DNA of 64,000 nucleotides from Streptomyces cyaneus (GCF_004028635.1 NZ_RQJW01000023.1:46145-110144); one strand, 5' to 3'; positions 17,161-26,780 are shown, counted from the stretch's first letter. The notes: generated by a model from the letters alone, not told the origin. Translations and numbers: made by a program.

Positions 17161-18279
17161 TCAGCCCTCCGAGGGGGCGAGGCGCTCGAGCTCCGCCTCG
17201 GTCGACTTCAGCAGGTCGTTCCAGGACGCCTCGAACTTCTCGACGCCCTCGTCCTCCAGCACCTGGACCACGTCGTCGTACGAGATCCCGAGCTTCTCGA
17301 CGGCGTCCAGGTCCGCGCGGGCCTGCGCGTAGGTGCCGGCGATGGTGTTGCCGGTGATCGAGCCGCTCTCCTCGGTCGCCTGAAGGGTGGCCTCCGGCAT
17401 GGTGTTGACCGTGTTCGGCGCGACCAGGTCGTCGACGTACAGGGTCGCCTTGTAGGCCGGGTCCTTCACGCCGGTGGAGGCCCACAGCGCACGCTGCTTG
17501 TTGGCGCCCCCGTTCTCCAGCACGCTCCAGCGGTCGGTGGAGAAGACTTCCTCGTACGCCTGGTAGGCGAGCCGGGCGTTGGCGACGGCGGCCTTGCCGC
17601 GCGCGGCCTTGGCCTCGTCGGTGCCCAGCGCGTCGAGCCGCTTGTCGATCTCGGTGTCCACGCGGGACACGAAGAAGGACGCCACGGAGTGGATCAGTGA
17701 CAGATCCAGGCCCTTCGCCTTGGCCTTCTCCAGCCCGGCGAGGTAGGCGTTCATGACCTCGCGGTAGCGCTCGAGCGAGAAGATCAGCGTGACGTTGACG
17801 CTGATGCCGTTGCCGATCACCTCGGTGATGGCCGGCAGGCCCGCCTTGGTGGCCGGGATCTTGATGAGGGTGTTGGGGCGGTCCACCAGCCAGGCCAGCT
17901 GCTTGGCCTCGGCGACCGTCGCCTTGGTGTTGTGCGCCAGACGCGGGTCGACCTCGATCGACACCCGGCCGTCCTGGCCGCCGGTGGCGTCGAAGACGGG
18001 GCGCAGGATGTCGGCGGCGTCACGGACGTCCGCCGTCGTGATCATGCGTACGGCCTCTTCGACGGTGACCTTGCGCGCGGCGAGGTCCTCGAGCTGCTGC
18101 TCGTAACCGTCCCCGGAAGAGATCGCCTTCTGGAAGATCGTCGGGTTGGTGGTGACGCCCACGACGTGCTGCTGGTCGATCAGCTCGGCGAGGTTGCCGG
18201 ACGTGATCCGCTTGCGCGACAGGTCGTCCAGCCAGATCGCGACGCCTTCTTCGGAGAGGCGCTTGAGTGCGTCTGTCAT
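17161..18279 (-). CDS. tal: Transaldolase
   Basis: The 372-residue enzyme moves a dihydroxyacetone unit between sugar phosphates in the non-oxidative pentose phosphate pathway. It begins MTDALKRLSEEGVAIWLDDLSR and has VVGVTTNPTIFQKAI (phosphate-binding region) and TLIKIPATKAGLPAI, where the Lys forms the Schiff base. The VASFFVSRVDTEIDKRL segment is typical of the bacterial long type. It lies 33 nt after tkt and 4 nt before zwf on the same strand. Confidence 0.95.
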   Translation of the reverse strand: MTDALKRLSEEGVAIWLDDLSRKRITSGNLAELIDQQHVVGVTTNPTIFQKAISSGDGYEQQLEDLAARKVTVEEAVRMITTADVRDAADILRPVFDATGGQDGRVSIEVDPRLAHNTKATVAEAKQLAWLVDRPNTLIKIPATKAGLPAITEVIGNGISVNVTLIFSLERYREVMNAYLAGLEKAKAKGLDLSLIHSVASFFVSRVDTEIDKRLDALGTDEAKAARGKAAVANARLAYQAYEEVFSTDRWSVLENGGANKQRALWASTGVKDPAYKATLYVDDLVAPNTVNTMPEATLQATEESGSITGNTIAGTYAQARADLDAVEKLGISYDDVVQVLEDEGVEKFEASWNDLLKSTEAELERLAPSEG

Positions 18280-18312
18280 GGAATTACATCTCCTACGTGT
18301 CGTATATGAGCG

Positions 18313-20400
18313 TCAGCGCTGGGCAGCGGCGAGGGATTCCCGGGCCTTGGCGGCCACGTTCTCGGCAGTGAAGCCGAACTCGCGGAAGAGGACCTTGCCG
18401 TCGGCGGAAGCACCGAAGTGCTCCAGGGAAACGATGCGGCCGGCGTCCCCGACGTACTTCTGCCAGGTCAGACCGATCCCGGCCTCCACCGCGACCCGCG
18501 CCTTCACCGACGGCGGCAGGACGCTGTCCCGGTACCCCTGGTCCTGCTCCTCGAACCACTCCACGGACGGCATGGACACGACCCGCGTCGGCACACCGTC
18601 GGCCTCCAGCTGCTCGCGCGCCTCGACGGCGACGTGCACCTCGGAACCGGTGGCGACGAGGACGACCTCGGGAGTCCCGTTCGACGCCTCGAAGAGGACG
18701 TAACCGCCCTTGGCGGCATCCTCGTTGGGCTCGTACGTCGGCACGCCCTGACGGGTCAGCGCCAGACCGTGCGGGGCACCCTTGCCGAAGACCTTCGTGT
18801 AGCGCTTGAGGATCTCGCGCCAGGCGATCGCGGTCTCGTTGGCGTCGGCCGGGCGCACGACATTGAGGCCCGGGATGGCACGCAGCGAGGCCAGGTGCTC
18901 GATGGGCTGGTGGGTCGGGCCGTCCTCGCCCAGACCGATCGAGTCGTGCGTCCACACGTACGTCACCGGCAGGTGCATCAGCGCCGACAGCCGCACCGCG
19001 TTGCGCATGTAGTCGGAGAAGACGAGGAAGGTGCCGCCGTAGATACGGGTGTTGCCGTGCAGCGCGATGCCGTTCATCTCCGCGGCCATGGAGTGCTCGC
19101 GGATGCCGAAGTGGATCGTGCGGCCGTACGGGTTCGCCTCCGGCAGCGGGTTGTCCGCCGGCAGGAACGAACTGTCCTTGTCGATCGTCGTGTTGTTGGA
19201 GCCGGCCAGGTCGGCCGAGCCACCCCAGAGCTCGGGGATGACGGCACCCAGCGCCTGGAGGACCTTGCCGGACGCGGCACGCGTCGCGACGCCCTTGCCG
19301 GGCTCGAAGACCGGGATCTTCTCCTCCCAGCCCGTGGGGAGCTCGCCCTTGCTGACGCGGTCGAACTCGGCGGCGCGCTCCGGGTTGCTGTTGCGCCACT
19401 CCTGGAGCTGCTTCTCCCACTCCGCCTTCGCCTGGCGACCGCGGTCGAGGGCCTGGCGGGTGTGGGCGATGACCTCCTCGGAGACCTCGAAGGACTGCTC
19501 CGGGTCGAAGCCGAGGACGCGCTTGGTGGCCGCGACCTCGTCGTCGCCGAGCGCCGAGCCGTGGGCGGCCTCGGTGTTCTGCGCGTTCGGGGCGGGCCAG
19601 GCGATGATCGAGCGCATCGCGATGAAGGACGGCTTGTCCGTGACCTTCTTCGCTTCCTCGATCGCGTTGTAGATGGCGTGCGGGTCGAGGTCGCCGTCCG
19701 GCTTCGGGGCGATCCGCTGCACATGCCAGCCGTACGCCTCGTACCGCTTGACGGTGTCCTCGGAGACGGCCGTCTCGGTGTCGCCCTCGATCGAGATGTG
19801 GTTGTCGTCCCACAGCAGGACCAGGTTGCCGAGCTTCTGGTGGCCGGCCAGCGAGGACGCCTCGGCGGAGATGCCCTCCTGGAGGCAGCCGTCACCGGCG
19901 ATGACGTAGACGAAGTGGTCGAAGGGGGAGGTGCCCTCGGCGGCCTCCGGGTCGAACAGGCCGCGCTCGTAGCGGGCGGCCATCGCCATGCCGACGGCGT
20001 TGGCGACACCCTGGCCGAGCGGGCCGGTCGTCGTCTCGACGCCCTTGGTGTGGCCGTACTCCGGGTGACCGGGGGTCTTCGAACCCCACGTCCGGAACGC
20101 CTTGAGGTCGTCCAGCTCCAGGCCGAAGCCGGCCAGGTACAGCTGGGTGTAGAGGGTCAGGGACGAGTGGCCGGCAGACAGCACGAAGCGGTCGCGGGCG
20201 ACCCACTCCGGGTCGGCCGGGTCGTGCCGCATCACCTTCTGGAAGAGGGTGTAGGCGGCAGGCGCCAGGCTCATCGCCGTACCCGGATGGCCGTTGCCGA
20301 CCTTCTGTACGGCATCGGCGGCCAGGACGCGGGCGGTGTCGACGGCCCGCTGGTCCAACTCGGTCCACTCGAGGTCTGTGGTGGTCGGCTTGGTGCTCAC
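18313..20400 (-). CDS. tkt: Transketolase
   Basis: The 695-residue thiamine-diphosphate enzyme transfers ketol units in the non-oxidative pentose phosphate pathway. Visible motifs are KVGNGHPGTAMSLAPAAY (about residue 36), the ThDP motif beginning VIAGDGCLQEGISAEASSLAGH and ending in LWDDN, the ADLAGSNNT segment, and THDSIGLGEDGPTHQP in the pyrimidine domain. It starts with GTG at 20400. It is the first gene of tkt-tal-zwf-opcA-pgl, which supplies NADPH and pentoses. Confidence 0.95.
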   Translation of the reverse strand: MSTKPTTTDLEWTELDQRAVDTARVLAADAVQKVGNGHPGTAMSLAPAAYTLFQKVMRHDPADPEWVARDRFVLSAGHSSLTLYTQLYLAGFGLELDDLKAFRTWGSKTPGHPEYGHTKGVETTTGPLGQGVANAVGMAMAARYERGLFDPEAAEGTSPFDHFVYVIAGDGCLQEGISAEASSLAGHQKLGNLVLLWDDNHISIEGDTETAVSEDTVKRYEAYGWHVQRIAPKPDGDLDPHAIYNAIEEAKKVTDKPSFIAMRSIIAWPAPNAQNTEAAHGSALGDDEVAATKRVLGFDPEQSFEVSEEVIAHTRQALDRGRQAKAEWEKQLQEWRNSNPERAAEFDRVSKGELPTGWEEKIPVFEPGKGVATRAASGKVLQALGAVIPELWGGSADLAGSNNTTIDKDSSFLPADNPLPEANPYGRTIHFGIREHSMAAEMNGIALHGNTRIYGGTFLVFSDYMRNAVRLSALMHLPVTYVWTHDSIGLGEDGPTHQPIEHLASLRAIPGLNVVRPADANETAIAWREILKRYTKVFGKGAPHGLALTRQGVPTYEPNEDAAKGGYVLFEASNGTPEVVLVATGSEVHVAVEAREQLEADGVPTRVVSMPSVEWFEEQDQGYRDSVLPPSVKARVAVEAGIGLTWQKYVGDAGRIVSLEHFGASADGKVLFREFGFTAENVAAKARESLAAAQR

Positions 20401-20739
20401 CCTGGGTCAGGGCTCCTCTCCACATGTCACGCATGTCGAATGCCGGTGCACGGGGCGCCCCGGCCGTGGTCGAGCCTACCCCCGTAAGTACGTGCGTCTT
20501 TTCGAGTCATTCCAGACTGCCGGGACTCGCGGGGATCCGCCTCCCCGCTGGGCTGGATCGCATTCGGCAACTGAATACGCAGCCGCTCGTCCGAGTGCTC
20601 AACAGAGTGCCGGGGAGCTCTTCCGACAGCGCCGCCCAACACGACCCGACCCCCGCGAATGTCCGGGTCTGGGCAACGTCTACAGTGGCGTGGTACGCGC
20701 GAGCCTTTACCGGGACTTCACACGGGGAGGCTTGCTGGG
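20401..20739. other. Divergent promoter region of tkt and ctaB
   Basis: This 339-bp gap separates two divergent transcripts. A TACAGT hexamer (20681-20686) could be the -10 of ctaB and a minus-strand TAGGCT near 20475-20480 the -10 of tkt, but neither has a good -35. No gene or RNA is recognised here. Confidence 0.4.
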
Positions 20740-21708
20740 ATGTCTCTGTCAGGGGTGTGCGTGACGGCCGTTGAATCCCGTCCAGCGGGGATTATCGGGA
20801 CGAGCCAGAGCCCGAGCCGGCGGCCGATCGGGGCCCGGGTCAAGGCGTTCGTGGCGCTTACCAAGCCGCGGATCATCGAGCTGCTGCTGATCACCACCGT
20901 TCCGGTGATGTTCCTGGCCGAGCAGGGCGTGCCCGACCTCGGTCTGGTGCTCCTCACCTGCATCGGCGGCTACCTCTCGGCCGGCGGCGCCAACGCGCTG
21001 AACATGTACATCGACCGTGACATCGACGCGCTCATGGACCGCACCTCGCAGCGCCCGCTGGTCACCGGGATGGTCAGCCCGCGCGAGTGCCTGGCCTTCG
21101 GCATCACGCTGGCGGTCGTCTCGACGCTGCTGTTCGGCCTCACCGTCAACTGGCTGAGCGCCTGGCTCTCCCTCGGCGCGCTCCTCTTCTACGTCGTCGT
21201 CTACACGATGATCCTCAAGCGCCGTACGTCGCAGAACATCGTGTGGGGCGGCATCGCGGGCTGCATGCCCGTACTGATCGGCTGGACGGCCGTCACGAAC
21301 TCCCTCACCTGGGCGCCGCTCATCCTCTTCCTGGTGATCTTCTTCTGGACGCCGCCGCACTACTGGCCGCTGTCCATGAAGGTGAAGGAGGACTACGCGC
21401 GCGTGGGCGTGCCGATGCTCCCGGTGATGGCCTCCAACAAGGTCGTCGCCAAGCAGATCGTCATCTACAGCTGGGTGATGGTGGCGGTGTCGCTGCTGTT
21501 GACGCCGCTCGGCTACACGGGCTGGTTCTACACCGCGGTCGCGCTGGCCGCGGGCGGCTGGTGGCTGTGGGAGGCGCACGCGCTGCAGAACCGCGCGAAG
21601 GCGGAGGTGACGGGCGCGAAGCTGAAGGAGATGCGCCTGTTCCACTGGTCGATCACGTATGTGTCGCTGCTGTTCGTGGCGGTCGCGGTGGACCCCTTCC
21701 TGAGGTAG
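20740..21708 (+). CDS. ctaB: Heme o synthase (protoheme IX farnesyltransferase)
   Basis: The 322-residue polytopic UbiA-type prenyltransferase farnesylates heme b to heme o for cytochrome oxidase. It has LTKPRIIELLLITTVPVMFL (about residue 40), the diphosphate-binding NMYIDRDIDALMDRT motif, a second Asp-rich KEDYARVGVPMLPV loop, and about eight or nine membrane helices. ATG 20740 is chosen because GGGGAGG lies 9 nt upstream. GTG codons at 20755 and 20761 are possible alternatives. It is divergent from tkt; the heme a synthase gene is 2.3 kb away. Confidence 0.93.
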   Translation: MSLSGVCVTAVESRPAGIIGTSQSPSRRPIGARVKAFVALTKPRIIELLLITTVPVMFLAEQGVPDLGLVLLTCIGGYLSAGGANALNMYIDRDIDALMDRTSQRPLVTGMVSPRECLAFGITLAVVSTLLFGLTVNWLSAWLSLGALLFYVVVYTMILKRRTSQNIVWGGIAGCMPVLIGWTAVTNSLTWAPLILFLVIFFWTPPHYWPLSMKVKEDYARVGVPMLPVMASNKVVAKQIVIYSWVMVAVSLLLTPLGYTGWFYTAVALAAGGWWLWEAHALQNRAKAEVTGAKLKEMRLFHWSITYVSLLFVAVAVDPFLR

Positions 21709-21777
21709 GCGCGCTGAGGCGCGGGTCACTCACCCCGCCCGTCGCCATTCGATCTACTCGTCGGTAGCATCCTGGCC

Positions 21778-22080
21778 ATGGCAGACAAGGTGGCCAAGCT
21801 GGCCAAGCAGATCAACACCTTCGCGAAGTCCCACGGCGGCGCCGAGGCCCAGGTCGCGTACATCGGACAGCGCGGCGCCCGCATCGTCCTCGTGGGTGAG
21901 GACGGCGGCTGGGGCGACCTGGTGGCACCGTCGTACGAGACCGCCGAGAAGGCGGTGGAGAAGGCCGGGGTCACGCGCCACGAATCCTTCGACGGCGAGT
22001 TCGCGGCCAAGGTGAAGACCGGCCCGTACGAGTGGAGCCGCATGGCGGGCATCCAGGTCGGCGGACCGAGCAACGGCTGA
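21778..22080 (+). CDS. Conserved small actinobacterial protein, function unknown
   Basis: The 100-residue soluble protein starts MADKVAKLAKQINTFAKSHG and ends with a Gly-rich tail. The middle (VAYIGQRGARIVLVGEDGGWGDLVA) looks like a beta-sheet core, with a helix TAEKAVEKAGV after it. It has no signal peptide, Cys or catalytic motif. I do not recognise the family. It sits 69 nt after ctaB on the same strand and 104 nt before the amidohydrolase. Confidence 0.65.
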   Translation: MADKVAKLAKQINTFAKSHGGAEAQVAYIGQRGARIVLVGEDGGWGDLVAPSYETAEKAVEKAGVTRHESFDGEFAAKVKTGPYEWSRMAGIQVGGPSNG

Positions 22081-22184
22081 TACCTGTCGACGTTTCGCAT
22101 GGGGTGTGTGACACCAACACCTGATGCCCGGTTCACCCGTTAGGACCTGTGAGGAACACACGGTCCAGCCCACGGGGAGCCCGG

Positions 22185-23291
22185 ATGATCGACACGCCGT
22201 CCCTCGTGGACCAGTACTGCCACGGCGTACTGCGAACGGAGCTGGGCCTCGGCACCTTCGAGGCCCAGTTGGCCCGCACCGAAGGCCCACCGGCTCCCGG
22301 CACCACGCTCTTCGACACGCAGACGGGCTTCGCCGTACGACGTTGGTGCCCCCCGCTGCTCGGCCTGGAACCGCACTGCCCGCCCGCCCGCTATCTCGCC
22401 CGGCGCCGTGAACTCGGCGTACTGGAGGCGGGCCGGCGCCTGCTGCGCGGCAGCGGCATCACGACGTATCTGATCGACACCGGCCTGCCCGGCGATCTCA
22501 CCGGCCCCCCGGAGATGGCGTCGGCCGCGTCCGCCGACGCCCATGAGATCGTGCGCCTCGAACTCCTCGCCGAACAGGTCGCCGACACCTCGGGCACCGT
22601 CGAGTCCTTCCTGGCCAACCTCGCCGAGTCGGTGCACGGCGCGGCGGCGAACGCGGTGGCCTTCACCTCCGTGGCGGGCGTACGGCACGGCCTCGCCCTC
22701 GCGCCCGAGCCACCGGGACCGGGGGAGGTGCGGGGCGCGGCGGGGCGCTGGCTGGCGGCCCGCACCGTCGGCGGTGAGCTGAGCGACCCGGTGCTGCTAC
22801 GGCACCTGCTGTGGATCGCGGTGGCGTCCGGACTGCCGCTCCAGCTGCATGCGGGGCTCGGGGAGCCCGGCCTGCGCATCGACCGCACGGACCCGGTACT
22901 GCTGACGGACTTCGTCCGCTCGACGGCCGGCCTCGGCACCGACCTGATCCTGCTGCACGGCTACCCGTACCACCGCCACGCCGCCCACCTGGCCGGCGTC
23001 TTCTCGCACGTCTACGCCGACTCGGGCGCCGCCCTCATCCGCACGGGCGCCCGCGCGGCCACGATCCTCGCCGAGATCCTGGAACTGGCCCCCTTCGGCA
23101 AGATCCTCTTCTCCAGCGGGGCCCAGGGCCTGCCCGAACTGCATGTGGTGGGCGCCCATCTCTTCCGCGAGGCCCTCGGCCGGGTACTCGGCGGCTGGGT
23201 GGCCGAGGGGGCATGGTCGCTGGCTGACGCACAGCGGGTGGCGGGGATGGTGGCGGCGGGGAACGCACGCCGGGTGTACGGGCTGGAGTGA
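22185..23291 (+). CDS. Amidohydrolase-family (TIM-barrel) protein, FluG-like
   Basis: The 368-residue protein has the beta-strand/metal pattern of amidohydrolases: VDQYCHGVL near residue 10, LPLQLHAGLGEPGL, ILLHGYPYHRHAAHLAGVF, and VYADSGAAL plus KILFSSGAQ near the C-terminus. This resembles FluG/glutamine-synthetase-associated amidohydrolases more than dihydroorotases. The usual N-terminal HxH is replaced by a D-x-Y-C-H arrangement. The substrate is unknown. ATG 22185 has GGGGAG about 7 nt upstream and is preferred to the GTG at 22149. The nucleotidyltransferase starts 18 nt downstream. Confidence 0.75.
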   Translation: MIDTPSLVDQYCHGVLRTELGLGTFEAQLARTEGPPAPGTTLFDTQTGFAVRRWCPPLLGLEPHCPPARYLARRRELGVLEAGRRLLRGSGITTYLIDTGLPGDLTGPPEMASAASADAHEIVRLELLAEQVADTSGTVESFLANLAESVHGAAANAVAFTSVAGVRHGLALAPEPPGPGEVRGAAGRWLAARTVGGELSDPVLLRHLLWIAVASGLPLQLHAGLGEPGLRIDRTDPVLLTDFVRSTAGLGTDLILLHGYPYHRHAAHLAGVFSHVYADSGAALIRTGARAATILAEILELAPFGKILFSSGAQGLPELHVVGAHLFREALGRVLGGWVAEGAWSLADAQRVAGMVAAGNARRVYGLE

Positions 23292-23309
23292 GCCGGACAG
23301 ACTGGGTGG

Positions 23310-24050
23310 ATGCCGACGGATGCCTTACTCGACCGCTTTCTCACGGAGCTGGAGCCGCTCGCTCCCCTCGCCGTCTGGGCGCACGGCTCGCTCGCCGGCG
23401 GCGACTACCAGGAGGGCCGCAGCGACCTGGACCTGATCGCCGTACTGGACGGCCCGCTCACGCCCCGCACCGTCTGGCGGCTGGCGAAGCTCCACGCCCG
23501 GCTGCGGGCCGAGCCGCTCGCCGCGCTGCTGCACTGCACGTACCTGACGCCCGAGTCGGCGGACGACCCCGGCCGACGCCATCTCACCTGGGCACACGAG
23601 GAGCTGTTCAAACGGACGGTGACCCCGGTGACCCGGCGCGAGCTGCACGCCTTCGGACGAGTGCTGCACGGGCGGGCCCCCGCCGCCCTGCTGCCGCCGG
23701 TTTCGGACCGGGAGCTCGGCGACTTCGTCGTACGCGACCAGCGGGACTTCTGGCGGCCGGCCGTCGACAATGCTCCGTTGTGGACGCGGGACGTCTGGGT
23801 CGCCCTGGGGCTGATCACCTTCGCTCGGGCGAGTGTCACCCTGCGCGACGGACGCCTGATCACCAAGCGGGAGGCCCTGGACCTGCTGCCCGGCCTCGGG
23901 GCATCGGTAGAGGTGGTCGAGGACATCCGCAGGCGCCGCTACGACGACTCCGCCGCGCCGCCGACCGAGGAGTGGGCGGCGCGCAGGGCCGGGCTGACCC
24001 GGGCCTACCTGGGGCCGGCGATCGACGCGCTCGTGGCCTCGTACGACTGA
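23310..24050 (+). CDS. Nucleotidyltransferase-domain protein (aminoglycoside adenylyltransferase-like)
   Basis: The 246-residue protein opens with a nucleotidyltransferase fold: AVWAHGSLAGGDYQEGRSDLDLIAVL gives the GS-x10-DxD metal site near residues 26-43. A helical C-terminal domain (RDQRDFWRPAVDNAPLWTRDVWVALGL) follows, as in aminoglycoside nucleotidyltransferases. Substrate specificity cannot be read. It lies 18 nt after the amidohydrolase, and its last 46 nt overlap the convergent ctaA gene. Confidence 0.75.
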   Translation: MPTDALLDRFLTELEPLAPLAVWAHGSLAGGDYQEGRSDLDLIAVLDGPLTPRTVWRLAKLHARLRAEPLAALLHCTYLTPESADDPGRRHLTWAHEELFKRTVTPVTRRELHAFGRVLHGRAPAALLPPVSDRELGDFVVRDQRDFWRPAVDNAPLWTRDVWVALGLITFARASVTLRDGRLITKREALDLLPGLGASVEVVEDIRRRRYDDSAAPPTEEWAARRAGLTRAYLGPAIDALVASYD

Positions 24051-25018
24051 ACGGGCAGGTCGGGCAGTTCCGCCTCGGGCCGTTCCCGCAGGGCCAGCAT
24101 CACTCGCAGAACGGCGATCCACGTCACGGCCGAGCCGAGCATGTGCAGGCCGACCAGGATCTCCGGGAGGTCCGTGAAGTACTGGACGTAGCCGATGACG
24201 CCCTGGGCCAGGAGGATCAGGAAGAGGTCGCGGGTGCGGTTGAGGGGGCCCTTCGGGGCGTCGACCGCCTTGAGGACGAACCACAGGGCGAACGTCAGGG
24301 TGACGACGATCCAGGCCAGCACGGCGTGCAGCTTGGTGACGTTCTCCCAGTCGAGCGGCATCCGCTCGACCTCGCTGGAGTCACCCGCGTGCGGACCCGC
24401 GCCGGTGACGACCGTGCCGACCGCGATCAGCAGCGCGGAGGCCGCGACCAGGAACCACACCAGCTGCTGCACCGCCTTGCCGACCAGGGGGCGCGGCGCC
24501 GCGTCGCCCTCCCGGGTGCGCTGCCACATCACCGTGGCGACGGCGATCAGGGCGGAGGAGAGCAGGAAGTGGGCCGCGACCGTGTACGGGTTGAGGCCGA
24601 CCAGGACGACGATGCCGCCGAGCACCGCGTTGCTCATCACGATCCAGAACTGCGCCCAGCCCAGCCGGGTCAGGCTGCGCCGGAACGGCTTCTCGGAGCG
24701 CGCGGCGATGATCGCCCAGCCGACGGCGGCGCACAGCACGTACGTCAGCATGCGGTTGCCGAACTCGATGGCACCGTGCACGCCCATGGCGCTGGTGGCG
24801 GTCAGCGAGTCGTCGGTGCACTTGGGCCAGGTCGGGCAGCCGAGCCCGGACCCGGTGAGCCGTACCGCACCGCCGGTGACCACGATGACCACCGACATCA
24901 CGAGCGCGGCGAGAGCCGCCCGTTGGACCGTCCTCGGGGTCGGGGTCCAGCGTGCGGCGATGAAGGCGAGCGGGTTGCGCACGGCCGCTACGGCGTCGGC
25001 GCGGGTCACGTTTGGCAC
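24005..25018 (-). CDS. ctaA: Heme a synthase
   Basis: The 337-residue membrane protein converts heme o to heme a. It has about eight membrane helices in two four-helix bundles. Candidate heme-ligand His residues sit in MGVHGAIEFGNRML, the AHFLLSSALIAV helix, TKLHAVLAWIVV and GLHMLGSAVTWI. A CPTWPKC pair near residue 60 is the conserved extracytoplasmic Cys loop of type-1 CtaA. GTG 25018 is chosen (VPNVTRADAV); another GTG three codons later is possible. It overlaps the convergent nucleotidyltransferase by 46 nt. Confidence 0.92.
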   Translation of the reverse strand: MPNVTRADAVAAVRNPLAFIAARWTPTPRTVQRAALAALVMSVVIVVTGGAVRLTGSGLGCPTWPKCTDDSLTATSAMGVHGAIEFGNRMLTYVLCAAVGWAIIAARSEKPFRRSLTRLGWAQFWIVMSNAVLGGIVVLVGLNPYTVAAHFLLSSALIAVATVMWQRTREGDAAPRPLVGKAVQQLVWFLVAASALLIAVGTVVTGAGPHAGDSSEVERMPLDWENVTKLHAVLAWIVVTLTFALWFVLKAVDAPKGPLNRTRDLFLILLAQGVIGYVQYFTDLPEILVGLHMLGSAVTWIAVLRVMLALRERPEAELPDLPVQSYEATSASIAGPR

Positions 25019-25083
25019 GCGCCCTATCGTAGGCGGCCGCTTGTGCACGCTTTCACGAGGGTCCCCGGGAGGCCTGGCCCGGT

Positions 25084-25860
25084 CTACTCCCAGCGGAAGA
25101 ACTTCCCCGCCGCCGCCAGCCCGACGACCGCCCACGCCGCCAGGATCCCCAGGTCGCCCCATGGCATCCCGGCCCCGTGCTGGAGTACGTCGCGCAGCCC
25201 GTCCGACAGGGCCGAGATCGGCAGCAGGCCGAGCACGTCCTGCGCGCCGGGCGGGAACTTGTCCAGCGGCACGATGACCCCGCCGCCGACGAGGAGCAGC
25301 AGGAAGACCAGGTTGGCCGCGGCCAGGGTGGCCTCGGCCTTGAGGGTGCCGGCCATCAGCAGGCCCAGCCCCGAGAAGGCGGCCGTCCCCAGGATCAGCA
25401 GGAGGACGACGGCTGCCGGATTCCCGTGCGGCGACCAGCCCAGCGCGAAGGCGATCACCGTCAGCAGGAGGATCTGGAGGACCTCCGTGACCAGCACCGA
25501 CGCCGTCTTCGCCGTCATCAGCGCCCAGCGGGGCAGCGGCGAGGCGGCCAGCCGCTTCAGCACGCCGTACCGGCGCTCGAAGCCCGTGGCGATCGCTTGC
25601 CCCGTGAACGCCGTCGACATCACGGCGAGCGCGAGGATGCCGGGGGTCAGGAAGTCGACGGCCTCGCCGGCGCCGGTGTCGACGATGTCCACCGAGCTGA
25701 AGAGGACCAGCAGGAGGGTCGGGATCACGACGGTCAGGAGCAGCTGCTCGCCGTTGCGCAGCAGCATCTTCGTCTCGAGCGCCGCCTGGGCCGCGATCAT
25801 GCGGGGGAGGGGGGCCGCCCCTGGCTTCGGGGTGTACGCACCCGTACCGACGGTGGTCAC
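25084..25860 (-). CDS. ABC-2 type transporter permease
   Basis: The 258-residue protein has six predicted membrane helices typical of ABC-2 permeases: LLLTVVIPTLLLVLFSSVD, FLTPGILALAVMSTAFTGQA, a helix pair around ILLLTVIAFALGW, LILGTAAFSGLGLLMAGTL, and a final WAVVGLAAAGKFF. It probably exports a drug, lipid or small molecule together with the ATPase encoded just upstream. GTG 25860 overlaps the ATPase stop (GTGA), so the two are coupled. Confidence 0.87.
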   Translation of the reverse strand: MTTVGTGAYTPKPGAAPLPRMIAAQAALETKMLLRNGEQLLLTVVIPTLLLVLFSSVDIVDTGAGEAVDFLTPGILALAVMSTAFTGQAIATGFERRYGVLKRLAASPLPRWALMTAKTASVLVTEVLQILLLTVIAFALGWSPHGNPAAVVLLLILGTAAFSGLGLLMAGTLKAEATLAAANLVFLLLLVGGGVIVPLDKFPPGAQDVLGLLPISALSDGLRDVLQHGAGMPWGDLGILAAWAVVGLAAAGKFFRWE

Positions 25861-26780
25861 GAACGCAGCTCCTTGCCGGTCAGCTCCAGGAAGACGTCTT
25901 CGAGGGTGTGGCGCTCCACCGAGATCTTCTCCGGCATCACTCCGTGCTGCGCACACCACGACGTCACCGTCGCGAGCAGCTGCGGGTCGACCTTGCCGAC
26001 GACCCGGTACGAGCCCGGCGTCAGCTCCGCCGCTGTGCAGTCCGCGGGCAGGGCCTTGAGCAGGGACCCCACGTCCAGGCCGGGGCGGCCGGTGAAGCGG
26101 AGGGTGTTCTCGGCGCCGCCCCGGCACAGCTCCTCCGGGGAGCCCTGGGCGATGACCTGGCCCGCGTCGATGATCGCGACGTCGTCGGCGAGCTGCTCGG
26201 CCTCGTCCATGTAGTGGGTCGTGAGGATCACGGAGACACCGTCGGCGCGCAGGTCCCGGACCAGGTCCCAGGTGGCCCGGCGGGCCTGCGGGTCGAGGCC
26301 GGCCGTCGGCTCGTCCAGGAACACCAGCTCCGGGCGGCCGACCACGGCCATGGCGAGCGCCAGCCGCTGCTGCTGACCGCCGGACAGGCGGCGGTACGTG
26401 GTCCGGCCGCAGCTGGCGAGACCGAGCCGCTCGATGAGGGCGTCGACGTCCAGGGGGTGCGCGTGCAGCTTCGCCACATGCCGCAGCATCTCGTCCGCCC
26501 GTGCGCCCGAGTACACGCCGCCGGACTGCAGCATCACGCCGATACGCGGCCGCAGCTCGCCGGACTGTCTCACCGGGTCGAGGCCCAGGACGCGCACCGT
26601 GCCGGAGTCCGGCTTCCGGTACCCCTCGCAGGTCTCGACCGTCGTGGTCTTGCCCGCGCCGTTGGGTCCGAGGACGGCGGTGACACCGGCCCGGGCCACC
26701 AGGTCGAGGCCGTTCACCGCGGTTTTGTCGCCGTACCGCTTCACCAGGGCCTGGACCTGGACCACGGGCTCAGTTCGCAT
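25857..26780 (-). CDS. ABC transporter ATP-binding protein (drug/ABC-2 type)
   Basis: The 307-residue ATPase has Walker A LGPNGAGKTTTVETCEG, signature LSGGQQQRLALAMAVVG, Walker B LVFLDEPTAGLDPQARR and switch His in LTTHYMDEAEQLADDVAIID. A C-terminal extension (about residues 215-307) is usual for DrrA-like exporters. ATG 26780 is preferred, though another ATG exists at 26831. It is coupled by GTGA overlap to the permease, and a two-gene exporter is likely. Confidence 0.9.
   Translation of the reverse strand: MRTEPVVQVQALVKRYGDKTAVNGLDLVARAGVTAVLGPNGAGKTTTVETCEGYRKPDSGTVRVLGLDPVRQSGELRPRIGVMLQSGGVYSGARADEMLRHVAKLHAHPLDVDALIERLGLASCGRTTYRRLSGGQQQRLALAMAVVGRPELVFLDEPTAGLDPQARRATWDLVRDLRADGVSVILTTHYMDEAEQLADDVAIIDAGQVIAQGSPEELCRGGAENTLRFTGRPGLDVGSLLKALPADCTAAELTPGSYRVVGKVDPQLLATVTSWCAQHGVMPEKISVERHTLEDVFLELTGKELRS

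Noticed and set aside
18418..20487. 689-codon open frame on the plus strand across transketolase
   Set aside because: It is the mirror of tkt produced by GC-rich third positions; it has repeated Arg/Val/Gly content and no domain, while tkt shows clear thiamine motifs.
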